In this document: positions 1 to 7,901 of the stretch, in pieces | Layout of the letters: each line of letters opens with the position of its first letter | How positions within the stretch are numbered: position 1 is the stretch's first letter | Assembly (NCBI RefSeq): GCF_900582195.1 | Contig: NZ_UTHA01000311.1 | Span: 39,401-103,400, forward strand | DNA from: Pseudomonas viridiflava | Lineage (GTDB): Bacteria; Pseudomonadota; Gammaproteobacteria; Pseudomonadales; Pseudomonadaceae | Length of the DNA stretch: 64,000 nt | Direction: 5' to 3' | Translations under genes and position numbers: made by a program | The notes under the pieces: model-generated | What the model saw: only the letters and a program-made list of their open reading frames with translations | Database searches by the model: none | What the model was told of the DNA's origin: nothing

Positions 1-314
1 AGGTTCAGCTCTTCGTTAACGATCGGGTTGAATTCCTCGTCGCTGTACAACCACTGATCGCGACCAAGCACCACGCCCGGACGACCTTCGTTGAACAGTT
101 TGAAATCCAGCGCGGCCCAGAGATTGGTACCCAGACGCTTGATCGGGAATTCATCGTCGTAGTGAGTTTCCACAGCCTTGGTCCAGCGGCCGTTGAGCAC
201 CGTTGCGTCGGCGTTGGTGCTGAAGCCGAAGAAGCTGCGAACCGACCACAGACCGAGGACCAACAACGTCACCAGGAACAGGGCGATGTAGAAGATGCGT
301 AATGAGCGGGTCAT
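1..314 (-). CDS. algJ: AlgJ, alginate O-acetylation protein (partial, N-terminal part)
   Basis: The minus strand reads from an ATG at 314 to the window edge. It begins MTRSLRIFYIALFLVTLLVL, an uncleaved signal or membrane anchor, and continues with FPIKRLGTNLWAALDF and LGRDQWLYSDEEF, typical of the SGNH-hydrolase-like AlgJ/AlgX family. In P. aeruginosa AlgJ is a periplasmic, membrane-anchored O-acetylation protein that works with AlgI and AlgF. Only about 104 residues are present, so the catalytic Asp-His and Ser motifs lie outside the window. It starts 10 bases after the algI stop, in the usual operon position. There is no stop codon inside the window. Confidence 0.9.
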   Translation of the reverse strand, partial: MTRSLRIFYIALFLVTLLVLGLWSVRSFFGFSTNADATVLNGRWTKAVETHYDDEFPIKRLGTNLWAALDFKLFNEGRPGVVLGRDQWLYSDEEFNPIVNEELN

Positions 315-324
315 GTCAGATCCC

Positions 325-1890
325 TCAGAACTGGAAGTAAAGGAACGGCGAGAAGCTTTGCGCCGAGAGTTTGAGAATCGAGGCGATGAACAGCAGCAGG
401 ATCAGGCCGCGCATCACGTAACGGGACCAGTCCGCCGTCCAGTAAGCCGGTTGCACCTGGGCTTCGACGCCAACGGTGTAGCCAGGTTCATGAATGCTCG
501 CCGGGTTTTCGCCGGGTGCGGCTTTGATCATTCCCGGAGTCGCCGTGGCAGGGCCGTTGGCCTCGACGTTGACTTCAGGTTTGCTCTTGGCCGGCGGTTG
601 GTTGGTGTACAGATCGCGCAGGCCGAAGAACGCCAGCGTCACGTAAGCCACCACCAGGGTTGCCACTTGCAGGCCGGTGAGGCTGGCCTGATTGAGTTCC
701 GACAGCGACCAGTCGCCGAAGCTGAACATCGCGCCGTACATACGACCGGCAACGTGCAGGTTCTCGGCACGGAAGATCACCCAGCCCATGACCACGAGCA
801 GGAAGGTCAGCGCCCAGCGGATCGGGTTGAGGCTGCGCGGCGAGGTGTTCAGGCCCAGCGCTTTTTCAATCGCCAGCCACATGCCGTGCCAGGCGCCCCA
901 GACGATGTAGGTGATGTTCGCGCCATGCCACAGACCACCGAGAAGCATGGTCAGGAACAGGTTGCGATAGGTCATCAGCGTGCCTTTACGGTTGCCGCCG
1001 AGGGTGATGTACAGATAGTCACGCAGCCAGGTCGACAGGCTGATGTGCCAGCGACGCCAGAACTCGGTGATCGACTGGCTGATGTACGGCTGTTTGAAGT
1101 TTTCCATGAAGCGGAAACCCATCATCAAGCCCAGACCAATTGCCATGTCGCTGTAACCGGAGAAGTCGAAATACAGCTGCGCGGTGTAGGCCAGCGCGCC
1201 GAGCCAGGCATCACCCGTGGTCGGGTTTTGCAGGGCGAAGCAATGGTCGGCGACCACCGCGAGGGTGTCAGCGATAAAGACCTTTTTGATGAAACCCTGC
1301 ATGAACCGTGTGCAGCCCTCGGAGAACTTGTCGAGGGTGTGCGTGCGGTTGTTGAACTGGTCGGCGAGGTCGCGGAAACGCAACACCGGGCCGGCAATCA
1401 GGTGCGGGAAGATCGCTACGAATGCGGCGAAGTCGATCAGGTTGCGCGTGGCCGGGGTATCGCCGCGATACACGTCGATGATGTAGCTGATCGATTCGAA
1501 GATGTAGAACGAGATCCCGATCGGCAACAGCACGTGGGTGAGGATGAACGGCTCAAAACCGACCGACGTCATCATCGCGTTGATGCTGTCGACGCCGAAG
1601 TTGGCGTACTTGAAGTAGCCGAGGATGCACAGGTCGACTGCGACACCGAGCAGCAGCCAGCGCTGCGCCGGTTTGGTCCGCACGCCGGCGGCACCGACTT
1701 TGAGGCCGATCCAGTAGTTCCACAATGTGACGGCGGCGAACAGCGCGAGGAAGTCCACACGCCACCAGGCATAGAACACGTAGCTGGCGATCAGCAGCAG
1801 CAGGTTGCGATAGCGTTGCCCGCTCAAGTAGTACAAGCCGAGAAAGATCGGCAAGAACAGAAACAGGAACACGTTGGATGAAAATACCAT
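325..1890 (-). CDS. algI: AlgI, alginate O-acetyltransferase (MBOAT family)
   Basis: This 521-residue polytopic inner-membrane protein is thought to pass acetyl groups across the membrane to AlgJ and AlgX for acetylation of mannuronate residues. The start MVFSSNVFLFLFLPIFLGLY fits the family; an in-frame ATG 13 codons upstream (1929) is less likely because it adds a polar stretch before the first membrane helix. The MBOAT signature lies around residues 275-345 (EFWRRWHISLSTWLRDYLY, then GGLWHGANITYIVWGAWHG). His322 in LWHGAN matches the essential MBOAT histidine of P. aeruginosa AlgI. A 327-base repeat-bearing gap separates it from algL, unusual inside this otherwise tight operon. Nothing appears broken. 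Confidence 0.96.
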   Translation of the reverse strand: MVFSSNVFLFLFLPIFLGLYYLSGQRYRNLLLLIASYVFYAWWRVDFLALFAAVTLWNYWIGLKVGAAGVRTKPAQRWLLLGVAVDLCILGYFKYANFGVDSINAMMTSVGFEPFILTHVLLPIGISFYIFESISYIIDVYRGDTPATRNLIDFAAFVAIFPHLIAGPVLRFRDLADQFNNRTHTLDKFSEGCTRFMQGFIKKVFIADTLAVVADHCFALQNPTTGDAWLGALAYTAQLYFDFSGYSDMAIGLGLMMGFRFMENFKQPYISQSITEFWRRWHISLSTWLRDYLYITLGGNRKGTLMTYRNLFLTMLLGGLWHGANITYIVWGAWHGMWLAIEKALGLNTSPRSLNPIRWALTFLLVVMGWVIFRAENLHVAGRMYGAMFSFGDWSLSELNQASLTGLQVATLVVAYVTLAFFGLRDLYTNQPPAKSKPEVNVEANGPATATPGMIKAAPGENPASIHEPGYTVGVEAQVQPAYWTADWSRYVMRGLILLLFIASILKLSAQSFSPFLYFQF

Positions 1891-2005
1891 CCCGATCTCT
1901 CCATGTTTGAACCAACAGTCAAGGGCCAAAGCCCCCCCAAACCCCCCGTGGTAGTGGAGGGGTGAAACGGTGTTTCTGTCAGGGTTGTGCAGGGCCTTGA
2001 AAACT

Positions 2006-2216
2006 TGCCCTCACCCCCCGCCCTCTCCCGGAGGGAGAGGGAGCCTGATCTCCATGGTTTTCAAAAATGGAGATCGACTCGGTATTTCCTTGCAGCCTGA
2101 TCTCGATTTTTTAAAAGCCTGAGATCGACTCGGAATTTCATCTCGGCGTAACTCGCACAGCCACCTCGGTCAGTTCCCTCTCCCTTCGGGAGAGGGTTAG
2201 GGTGAGGGGCTTCTGC
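2006..2216. repeat. Composite intergenic repeat between algL and algI
   Basis: Two inverted copies of a CCCTCACCC...CCCTCTCCC hairpin-forming unit (about 2006-2041 and 2174-2213) flank a tandem duplication of about 52 bases. In the duplicated part GAGATCGACTCGG occurs at about 2069 and 2121, and AGCCTGATCTC at about 2042 and 2093. Each outer copy can fold by itself (CCCTCTCCC-GGAGGGAGAGGG and CCCTCTCCC-TTCGGGAGAGGG). This is a second intergenic repeat family distinct from the GTGGGAGCGAGC REPs elsewhere in the window. No gene is visible in the gap 1891-2217. Confidence 0.7.
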
Positions 2217-2217
2217 T

Positions 2218-3354
2218 TTATGAGCCCTTGTTGCCCTTTTCATGCGACGGGTCATAGACCTTGGTCAAATCCCCGCCCAGGCGGAAAGTCTTGAACGGTT
2301 GCATGTCGCGCTTCTTCTCGATCACATCCGGCGCACAGGTGTAGAGCGTGCAGAACGGTTCGAGCCAGGCGAATTTCATGTCCTCTTTCAAGTCGGTCAT
2401 GTCCTGCTCTTCGCCGTTCTTCTTCTCGAATTCATCCGGGTCTTTCACCCCCGACAGCACCCGATCACCGAGACGCTTCAGCGCGCCGTTGTTTTCCTGA
2501 CGCAAATCAACACCATTGACCTGAGCGAAACTGGCGATCATCGCCAGTGGCGGCAGGGCGTAGTTGTGATAGGCGAGGGCGCGCTGCTGACGCTTGAGTT
2601 CGTTCGGCAGGAAGCCGTCGGCATCGACTTGATTGACGCCAACCTTGTATTCCTTCACTGCCCAGTCGAACAGGTCGCGGCGGTTGGTCGCGACTGAAGT
2701 CGCCATCACCGACCAGGCGGCCCAGTAGGAATGGTTGTTGGTTTTTTCCAGCGGCAGGTTGTCCCAATCGCTGACCACCTGATCGGCCATTTTGCTGAAC
2801 CACGCCTCGATCAACTGCGCTTGCTGCTGATGCTGGGCCAGCGGGTGTGAGTCGGAGAATTTCAGGCGAATGTACGAAGAGGCCATGCTGCCCAGCGCCC
2901 ATTTGCGCATCGACTTGCCGGTGTGGTTGAAGTCTTTCGACATCAATGCATCGGCCTTGGCCCACGCGGTCAGCCAGTTCAGCGTGCAATCAAGCTGCTC
3001 CGGACGACCATCGCGCATGAACTGCATCACCCGTTTGGCGGTGCCGCGTTCCAGGGTGGTGATGTCTTTGGTGGTGTCGCGAAAGGCTTTTTCCGACTGC
3101 ACGTTCAGCGTTGCGCGGGCCTTGTCCGAACCTTCGTATTTGCTGCGAAATTGCAGCGGCCCGGTGTACGGCGTCGGCATCGCGTCGCAGCCTTCGCTTT
3201 TGTCACCGGTCTTGAATTTATCCACAGGCGCGAAATAGCCCTGAGGTGGACGCAGTGGCGCGGCGGCCTGCGCGGTGCCGGCGAAGATCGCCAGCCCCAG
3301 CAGCGTCGGCGCTAAAAGAGTTTTCAGTTTCGAGTTTCGCATAGCAGACCTCAT
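2218..3354 (-). CDS. algL: AlgL, periplasmic alginate lyase (PL5)
   Basis: Alginate lyase cleaves polymannuronate by beta-elimination. In producers it clears polymer that stays in the periplasm and is part of the export complex. The 378-residue product has a signal peptide (LLAPTLLGLAIFAGTAQA, residues 13-30). PL5 active-site elements are present: Lys72 in SKYEGSD, Asn207-His208 in NNHSYW, and RQQRALAYHNYALPP with the conserved Arg and Tyr. The length is close to the 367 residues of P. aeruginosa AlgL. The ATG at 3354 overlaps the algX stop (ATGA). A second in-frame ATG at 3342 has a GAGG six bases upstream and is an equally plausible start. The gene is intact. Confidence 0.96.
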   Translation of the reverse strand: MRSAMRNSKLKTLLAPTLLGLAIFAGTAQAAAPLRPPQGYFAPVDKFKTGDKSEGCDAMPTPYTGPLQFRSKYEGSDKARATLNVQSEKAFRDTTKDITTLERGTAKRVMQFMRDGRPEQLDCTLNWLTAWAKADALMSKDFNHTGKSMRKWALGSMASSYIRLKFSDSHPLAQHQQQAQLIEAWFSKMADQVVSDWDNLPLEKTNNHSYWAAWSVMATSVATNRRDLFDWAVKEYKVGVNQVDADGFLPNELKRQQRALAYHNYALPPLAMIASFAQVNGVDLRQENNGALKRLGDRVLSGVKDPDEFEKKNGEEQDMTDLKEDMKFAWLEPFCTLYTCAPDVIEKKRDMQPFKTFRLGGDLTKVYDPSHEKGNKGS

Positions 3355-4811
3355 TGCCCGACCTGAGCGGTTTGTTGCCCAGCGCCCGGGAATACGTTGC
3401 GTTTGCAGATTTTCGCTTCGACTTTCTGTGGCGCGGTGCCCGCTTCCGGGCCCTGGACTTCGACCGCCAGCAGGTTTTGCGAGGCCCAGTCTTCGTCCGT
3501 GCGCAACTCAAAGGCGAAACGACCGTCGGTGTCGGAGGTTTCCGGTTTCTCGATCTTGATGTCCTCGTGGCGACCGTTCATGTACCAGAGGGTGGCTTGC
3601 AGGGTTTTCACCGAAGGGTCGGCGAAGCGGATGTCGACCTGATGGCTGCTGTTCTGCAGGTTCAGGTTCTTGCTGTTGACCAGCAGTTCTTGTTTGCCGC
3701 CCGGCTTGAGCGTGGTGCTCGCGGACATTTGCGCGTCTTTGCCTTCGCAGCCGTTGTCGAGAAGAGACATCATCTGACGATAGATGGTTTCCTGGTCGAG
3801 GCGGTACAGCGGCGAGAATTCCCAGATGAGAATCTTCGGCGGCGTCTTCTGGAATTCGTCGCTGCCCAGGTACTGCAACATCGAACCTTCCAGACCACCG
3901 CCGGGGAAGGCGACGTTGAGAATGTCGGCGCCGATGGCTTCTTCGAGGAAACCGGCGAAGTTGTAGTTCTTGCCGCTGTGCGAAGTACCGACGAGGGTGA
4001 TTTGCGGGTTGCCGGAATCACCGAACAGGTCGCCGTCACCCGCTTCGCCCTTAGGCTCGGTGGTGAACTGATCCATGTACTGGATCGCGTAACTGGTGCC
4101 GCACAGTTGCCCGGCCATGTTGTGCAAAGTGCCGGTCTTGCCCATGCGCCCGGAGCGCTTGGTTTCGAATTCACGTTTGGGAATGTCGGCGAAGGACGGG
4201 ATCTGCTTGACCTTTTCGGCGACGATTTTCGCCGTGCGCTGCGCACCGTATGGCGTCCAGTGTTGGTCGCCGCGGAAGTAGAAGTCGTGGGCGGGCAGGG
4301 TGTCCGGCAGCGATTCATTGGTCAGCGGCGACAGGTCCGGCACCACGTAACCCATCTTGGCGAAACGGCCGAGCATGGTCTTGTAGTTGCCCAGCGCTTT
4401 CTCGTAATCGAACGCGGCTTTTTCCTGCGGGTTGAGCTTGTTGCGGTTCACCAGGCCACGGGTCGGCTGGTAAACGATCACCAGCTCAACGCCTTTGGCC
4501 TTGAACGCATCGTGCAGCTGTTGCAGGCGTTTGTAGCCGGCTGGGGTGGTGTTGAACTCGGTGCGCAAATCTTCCTGCGTCCGGAACAGCCAGTCGCCTT
4601 GCGCCTGCACCAGGGTGGTGAAGTTCTGCTGGTAACGCGTGGTGTAGTTCTTCGCGTCATGGGCGGCCGGGCACAGGTTGCAGCACGGTTCGGCGCTGAA
4701 CTTCGGCGGCGTGGCGGCGGCGCTTTCATCGGCGCGGGCGCCGTTGCTGGCCGCGAGAATGCCCACGGTCAGGGCCGACAGGCTGAGTAATCTGATCAAG
4801 TGTGGGTGCAT
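3351..4811 (-). CDS. algX: AlgX, alginate O-acetyltransferase and export scaffold
   Basis: This periplasmic protein acetylates polymannuronate and bridges the secretion complex. The 486-residue product has a signal peptide (LLSLSALTVGILAASNGARA). Its N-terminal SGNH-like domain shows Asp182 and His184 in RGDQHWTP and the nucleophile Ser277 in GTSHS, equivalent to the P. aeruginosa Asp174/His176/Ser269 set. The C-terminal region from about residue 365 is a carbohydrate-binding domain. Cysteines near the N-terminus (EPCCNLCPAA) and later in QLCGTS are typical. It overlaps algL by four bases and follows algG after 10 bases. Confidence 0.96.
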   Translation of the reverse strand: MHPHLIRLLSLSALTVGILAASNGARADESAAATPPKFSAEPCCNLCPAAHDAKNYTTRYQQNFTTLVQAQGDWLFRTQEDLRTEFNTTPAGYKRLQQLHDAFKAKGVELVIVYQPTRGLVNRNKLNPQEKAAFDYEKALGNYKTMLGRFAKMGYVVPDLSPLTNESLPDTLPAHDFYFRGDQHWTPYGAQRTAKIVAEKVKQIPSFADIPKREFETKRSGRMGKTGTLHNMAGQLCGTSYAIQYMDQFTTEPKGEAGDGDLFGDSGNPQITLVGTSHSGKNYNFAGFLEEAIGADILNVAFPGGGLEGSMLQYLGSDEFQKTPPKILIWEFSPLYRLDQETIYRQMMSLLDNGCEGKDAQMSASTTLKPGGKQELLVNSKNLNLQNSSHQVDIRFADPSVKTLQATLWYMNGRHEDIKIEKPETSDTDGRFAFELRTDEDWASQNLLAVEVQGPEAGTAPQKVEAKICKRNVFPGAGQQTAQVGQ

Positions 4812-4821
4812 AAAATTATCC

Positions 4822-6393
4822 TCAGTCCTGCATTTCGGTCTGGCGTTCGACAGGGTCGATCAGCACGGCTTTCTGCTGGCGCACCAGCAGGTCGAGAATT
4901 TCATCCTGGCGCTCGCCGAGGATGCCGTTGAAGCTGATGCCGCTGGATTTGGTCGGCGCCAGCATCGACACGCGATACAGCTCGACACTCAACGGCGAAT
5001 CGATCGACAGCGGGCCGCTGCCGTTGGCCGCCAGTTCACCGCCAACGACGATCAGCGACACCTGGGCATCGAACGGGTCGAGCTTGATGTCACGGTCGGT
5101 GTCGGTCAGATCTTTGATGTGGCCGTAGACGCCGGTCAGACCGTTGGCCATGGCGACGTTTTCGTAGAGGCGGATGTTCACGCTGTTACGAATGCGTATG
5201 CCGTGGCGCTTGTTGCTGATGACCTTGTTGCCCCACAGCAGGTTGTCGGCAGACTCGTAGAGGGTGATGCCGTCGGTGTGGTTCTTGTAGATCTCGTTGT
5301 AGGCAATGATGTTGTTGACGCTGTTACGGTCGATCACCAGGCCCGAGAGTTTGTTGTCGTAGCTTTTGTTGTTGAAGATGAAGCTGTCGTTGACCTCACG
5401 GGAAATAATGATCCCGTGCTTCTTCTTCGTACCGTACACAGTGTTCTCGGCGATGATCAGACCGTGGGAACGGTCGTGCGGGTCGATGCCGTAGACGATG
5501 TTGTCTTTGTAGGTGTTGCCCTTGACCACGAAGTCGCGGGTCTCGTAGCAGTAGAAGCCGTACCACATGTCGGAGAACTCGGAGCCGACGATCCAACCGG
5601 TCGGTTCAGGGCGCTTGAGGACCTTGGCCATGTTCGGCGTGTACTGGGAAATACTCACCCCGTACGACTTACTGTTGGCGTAGCCGAAACTGGCCATCTT
5701 GCTGTTGACGATGTAGGTCTCGGTGCCACCCCAGGCGAGCAGGAACGGACGGAATTCCTTCGGCGAACGGAACGTCGCCGGGCCGTTTTCCTTTTCGCGC
5801 CAGCCGGTGACTTTGGTGTCACGCACGAACAGTTGGCCGTCGTTGACCATGAACGCACCGGCCTCTTGCGACAGGCGCAGTTCCTGGGTCTGACCGTCGA
5901 TTTCGAGGATGCCTTTACGGCCAACGACGATCGGCAGCTTCGACAAATACACGCCCGGCGAGGTCTCGCTGAAATACTGCTTGGGCAGTTTCTGCGCCAG
6001 ATCCTTGAGGTTCATGTAGCCGTCGTCGACGAAGATCGCCTGCGGGATGCCGTGCTGACGCACCACCCATTCGGCCATCTTGTTGTCGCCGCCGATGAAG
6101 TCCTTCAGCGCGTCTTCCTGCATCATCCGGCGCACGCTGATCTTGCCCGGTTTGCTGCGGACGATTTTCGCCGCAGCGGCTTCGGCGGTGTAGCCGGAAA
6201 TGTCCGGCAGTTTCGGCGCGGCCAGATTCAGCGCCTCGGTGGGTGCGCTGCTGACGGTGTAGGTCTTGGCTTGTTGCAGCTCTTTGGCGGTGGTCACCGG
6301 CTTAACCGGCTCCACAGTCGCGAAGGCGCTGGCGCTGGCCAGCAGCATCGCGCCGGCCAGCAGGCTGAGTGAGCCTGTCCTGGTGCTGATCAT
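4822..6393 (-). CDS. algG: AlgG, mannuronan C5-epimerase
   Basis: This periplasmic enzyme converts mannuronate to guluronate residues in the polymer. It is a right-handed parallel beta-helix protein. The chosen start gives MISTRTGSLSLLAGAMLLASASA, a clean signal peptide, with GGGAG eight bases upstream. An earlier ATG at 6420 overlaps the algE stop and would add nine residues (MQTAKGVPD). Repeated helix coils run through the C-terminal half (NNKSYDNKLSGLVIDRNSV and similar Asn-rich turns). The catalytic motif is visible in GIDPHDRSHGL. It lies in the operon between algE and algX. No defects are seen. Confidence 0.96.
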   Translation of the reverse strand: MISTRTGSLSLLAGAMLLASASAFATVEPVKPVTTAKELQQAKTYTVSSAPTEALNLAAPKLPDISGYTAEAAAAKIVRSKPGKISVRRMMQEDALKDFIGGDNKMAEWVVRQHGIPQAIFVDDGYMNLKDLAQKLPKQYFSETSPGVYLSKLPIVVGRKGILEIDGQTQELRLSQEAGAFMVNDGQLFVRDTKVTGWREKENGPATFRSPKEFRPFLLAWGGTETYIVNSKMASFGYANSKSYGVSISQYTPNMAKVLKRPEPTGWIVGSEFSDMWYGFYCYETRDFVVKGNTYKDNIVYGIDPHDRSHGLIIAENTVYGTKKKHGIIISREVNDSFIFNNKSYDNKLSGLVIDRNSVNNIIAYNEIYKNHTDGITLYESADNLLWGNKVISNKRHGIRIRNSVNIRLYENVAMANGLTGVYGHIKDLTDTDRDIKLDPFDAQVSLIVVGGELAANGSGPLSIDSPLSVELYRVSMLAPTKSSGISFNGILGERQDEILDLLVRQQKAVLIDPVERQTEMQD

Positions 6394-6419
6394 GTCGGGC
6401 ACTCCCTTGGCGGTTTGCA

Positions 6420-7901
6420 TCAGAAGCGCCAGATCACGTCGATGAACGCGCGGTGCATGTACGAATCAACCTGCTTGCCATAGGCATCGCCCGGTTTGAA
6501 CACACCGCCACGGAAACGCACCAGTGCCGAAGGCTCGTCGATCGACTGGCTCAACGCCGCCGGCAACAGGCCTTGCTTGAAGTACTTGGTGACGACCAGG
6601 TCCATCTCCTGACCCAGATCCTTGTTGCCGTCTTCAAGCGGCAGCGAAGTGCTGGAGAGGATCGCGCCGGTGGCGTCGTCGGTGTTGTTTTCCACCGCGT
6701 TGATACCGTTGCTGCCCACCGGCTTGTTGCCGTCGACACGCCAGAACTTGTGGTAGATCAGGCTGGCGTCGTACTCGTCGTTGACCATCCACGAACCGAA
6801 CAGGGTCGCGGTCTGCATGTTGTTCATTTCGCCACGGAAGGCTTCGCCGAAACGGTGAACCCGCGAGCGCGTACCGGTGTAGTTGGAGCGGTTGCTCTCC
6901 AGACCGTTCTGCTCGTAATCAGCGCTGGCGCGGGCATAGGCACCGCCGACTTGCCATTGCGGATCGAGGCGCAGACGCACACCGATGTCGGTGGCCCAGC
7001 CGTTGACGTCATCGCTGCGCTTGGCTTGTGCCGGGCGCGAGCCATCGGCGTTCAACGCGTTGACCGTGTCGCGGTCGCCGCTCATGCCGGTGATGCTGCC
7101 CCAGTAGTTCAAGGTGTTGGTGTTGCGCCAGTTGTAGGCGTCGCTGTCAGCGGTCAGGCCGATCCAGCTGATGTCGCCATTCTCGGTCTTGTCCAGCGAG
7201 TCGCGCGGCACGCCCGGTTCGGCGTAATCGAGTTTGCCGTCATCGTGGGTGTGATGACCGCGAATGCCGACCCAGTTGCCCGGCGTCCACTGGTAAGCCG
7301 CATCGGCGTAGGCGTGCAGGCGATCCTTGTCTTTCGGCGCCAGCTCTTTGAGGTCGGTGCGGTATTCGCTGAACCGTTCGGCGACACCGGCGTTGGCGCG
7401 CAGCAGGGTGGTATCGAAGGTCCAGTTCAGCGCTTCGATGTTGGTGTCGCGCCATTGGCCATCGTCATTGCGCAAACGCTGGCGACCGAACTTGAGCATT
7501 TCGCCCGGGTACGGGGTGAGGCCGCTGTAGCCGACCCAGAACTCGCGCATCGCCAAGTAGTTTTTCTTGGTTTTGCGATCACTGTTGTCGGTGGCTTGTT
7601 CACCGTCGGATTGTTGCAGGGTGTCGGTTTCGATGATGTCGGTCGAGGTCACGGCCTGACCCATGGCGTAGGCGCTCCACGCGCCGCTTTCGCCGTAGAC
7701 CCACGGACGCAGGTCGAGGCCGACGCCGTTGACGTCGCCGCCGCTGGCGGTGCCGAGGTCACGGTCGTCTTCGGACTGGCCGGTGACTTTCACTTCCAGG
7801 CCAAAGTTCTTGGTTTCAGTCATCGCGGCCAGTGTCGGGCAAGACCAGATCAGCGCGAACGAAAGGCCAATGCCGGCCTTCACGAATGGATTCAACTTCA
7901 T
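6420..7901 (-). CDS. algE: AlgE, outer-membrane alginate export porin
   Basis: AlgE is an outer-membrane beta-barrel that releases alginate, guided by AlgK. The 493-residue product (P. aeruginosa AlgE is 490) has a signal peptide (KAGIGLSFALIWSCPTLA), alternating amphipathic strands throughout and a terminal Phe (DVIWRF), the usual signal for Bam-dependent barrels. The start ATG overlaps the algK stop by four bases (ATGA), and its own stop overlaps the longer algG start by one base. Arg- and Lys-rich strands such as GRQRLRNDDGQWR fit a pore lined with positive charge. Confidence 0.95.
   Translation of the reverse strand: MKLNPFVKAGIGLSFALIWSCPTLAAMTETKNFGLEVKVTGQSEDDRDLGTASGGDVNGVGLDLRPWVYGESGAWSAYAMGQAVTSTDIIETDTLQQSDGEQATDNSDRKTKKNYLAMREFWVGYSGLTPYPGEMLKFGRQRLRNDDGQWRDTNIEALNWTFDTTLLRANAGVAERFSEYRTDLKELAPKDKDRLHAYADAAYQWTPGNWVGIRGHHTHDDGKLDYAEPGVPRDSLDKTENGDISWIGLTADSDAYNWRNTNTLNYWGSITGMSGDRDTVNALNADGSRPAQAKRSDDVNGWATDIGVRLRLDPQWQVGGAYARASADYEQNGLESNRSNYTGTRSRVHRFGEAFRGEMNNMQTATLFGSWMVNDEYDASLIYHKFWRVDGNKPVGSNGINAVENNTDDATGAILSSTSLPLEDGNKDLGQEMDLVVTKYFKQGLLPAALSQSIDEPSALVRFRGGVFKPGDAYGKQVDSYMHRAFIDVIWRF

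Noticed and set aside
295..1881. A 528-codon plus-strand frame opposite algI
   Set aside because: It is antisense to the MBOAT protein AlgI and has typical high-GC shadow composition.
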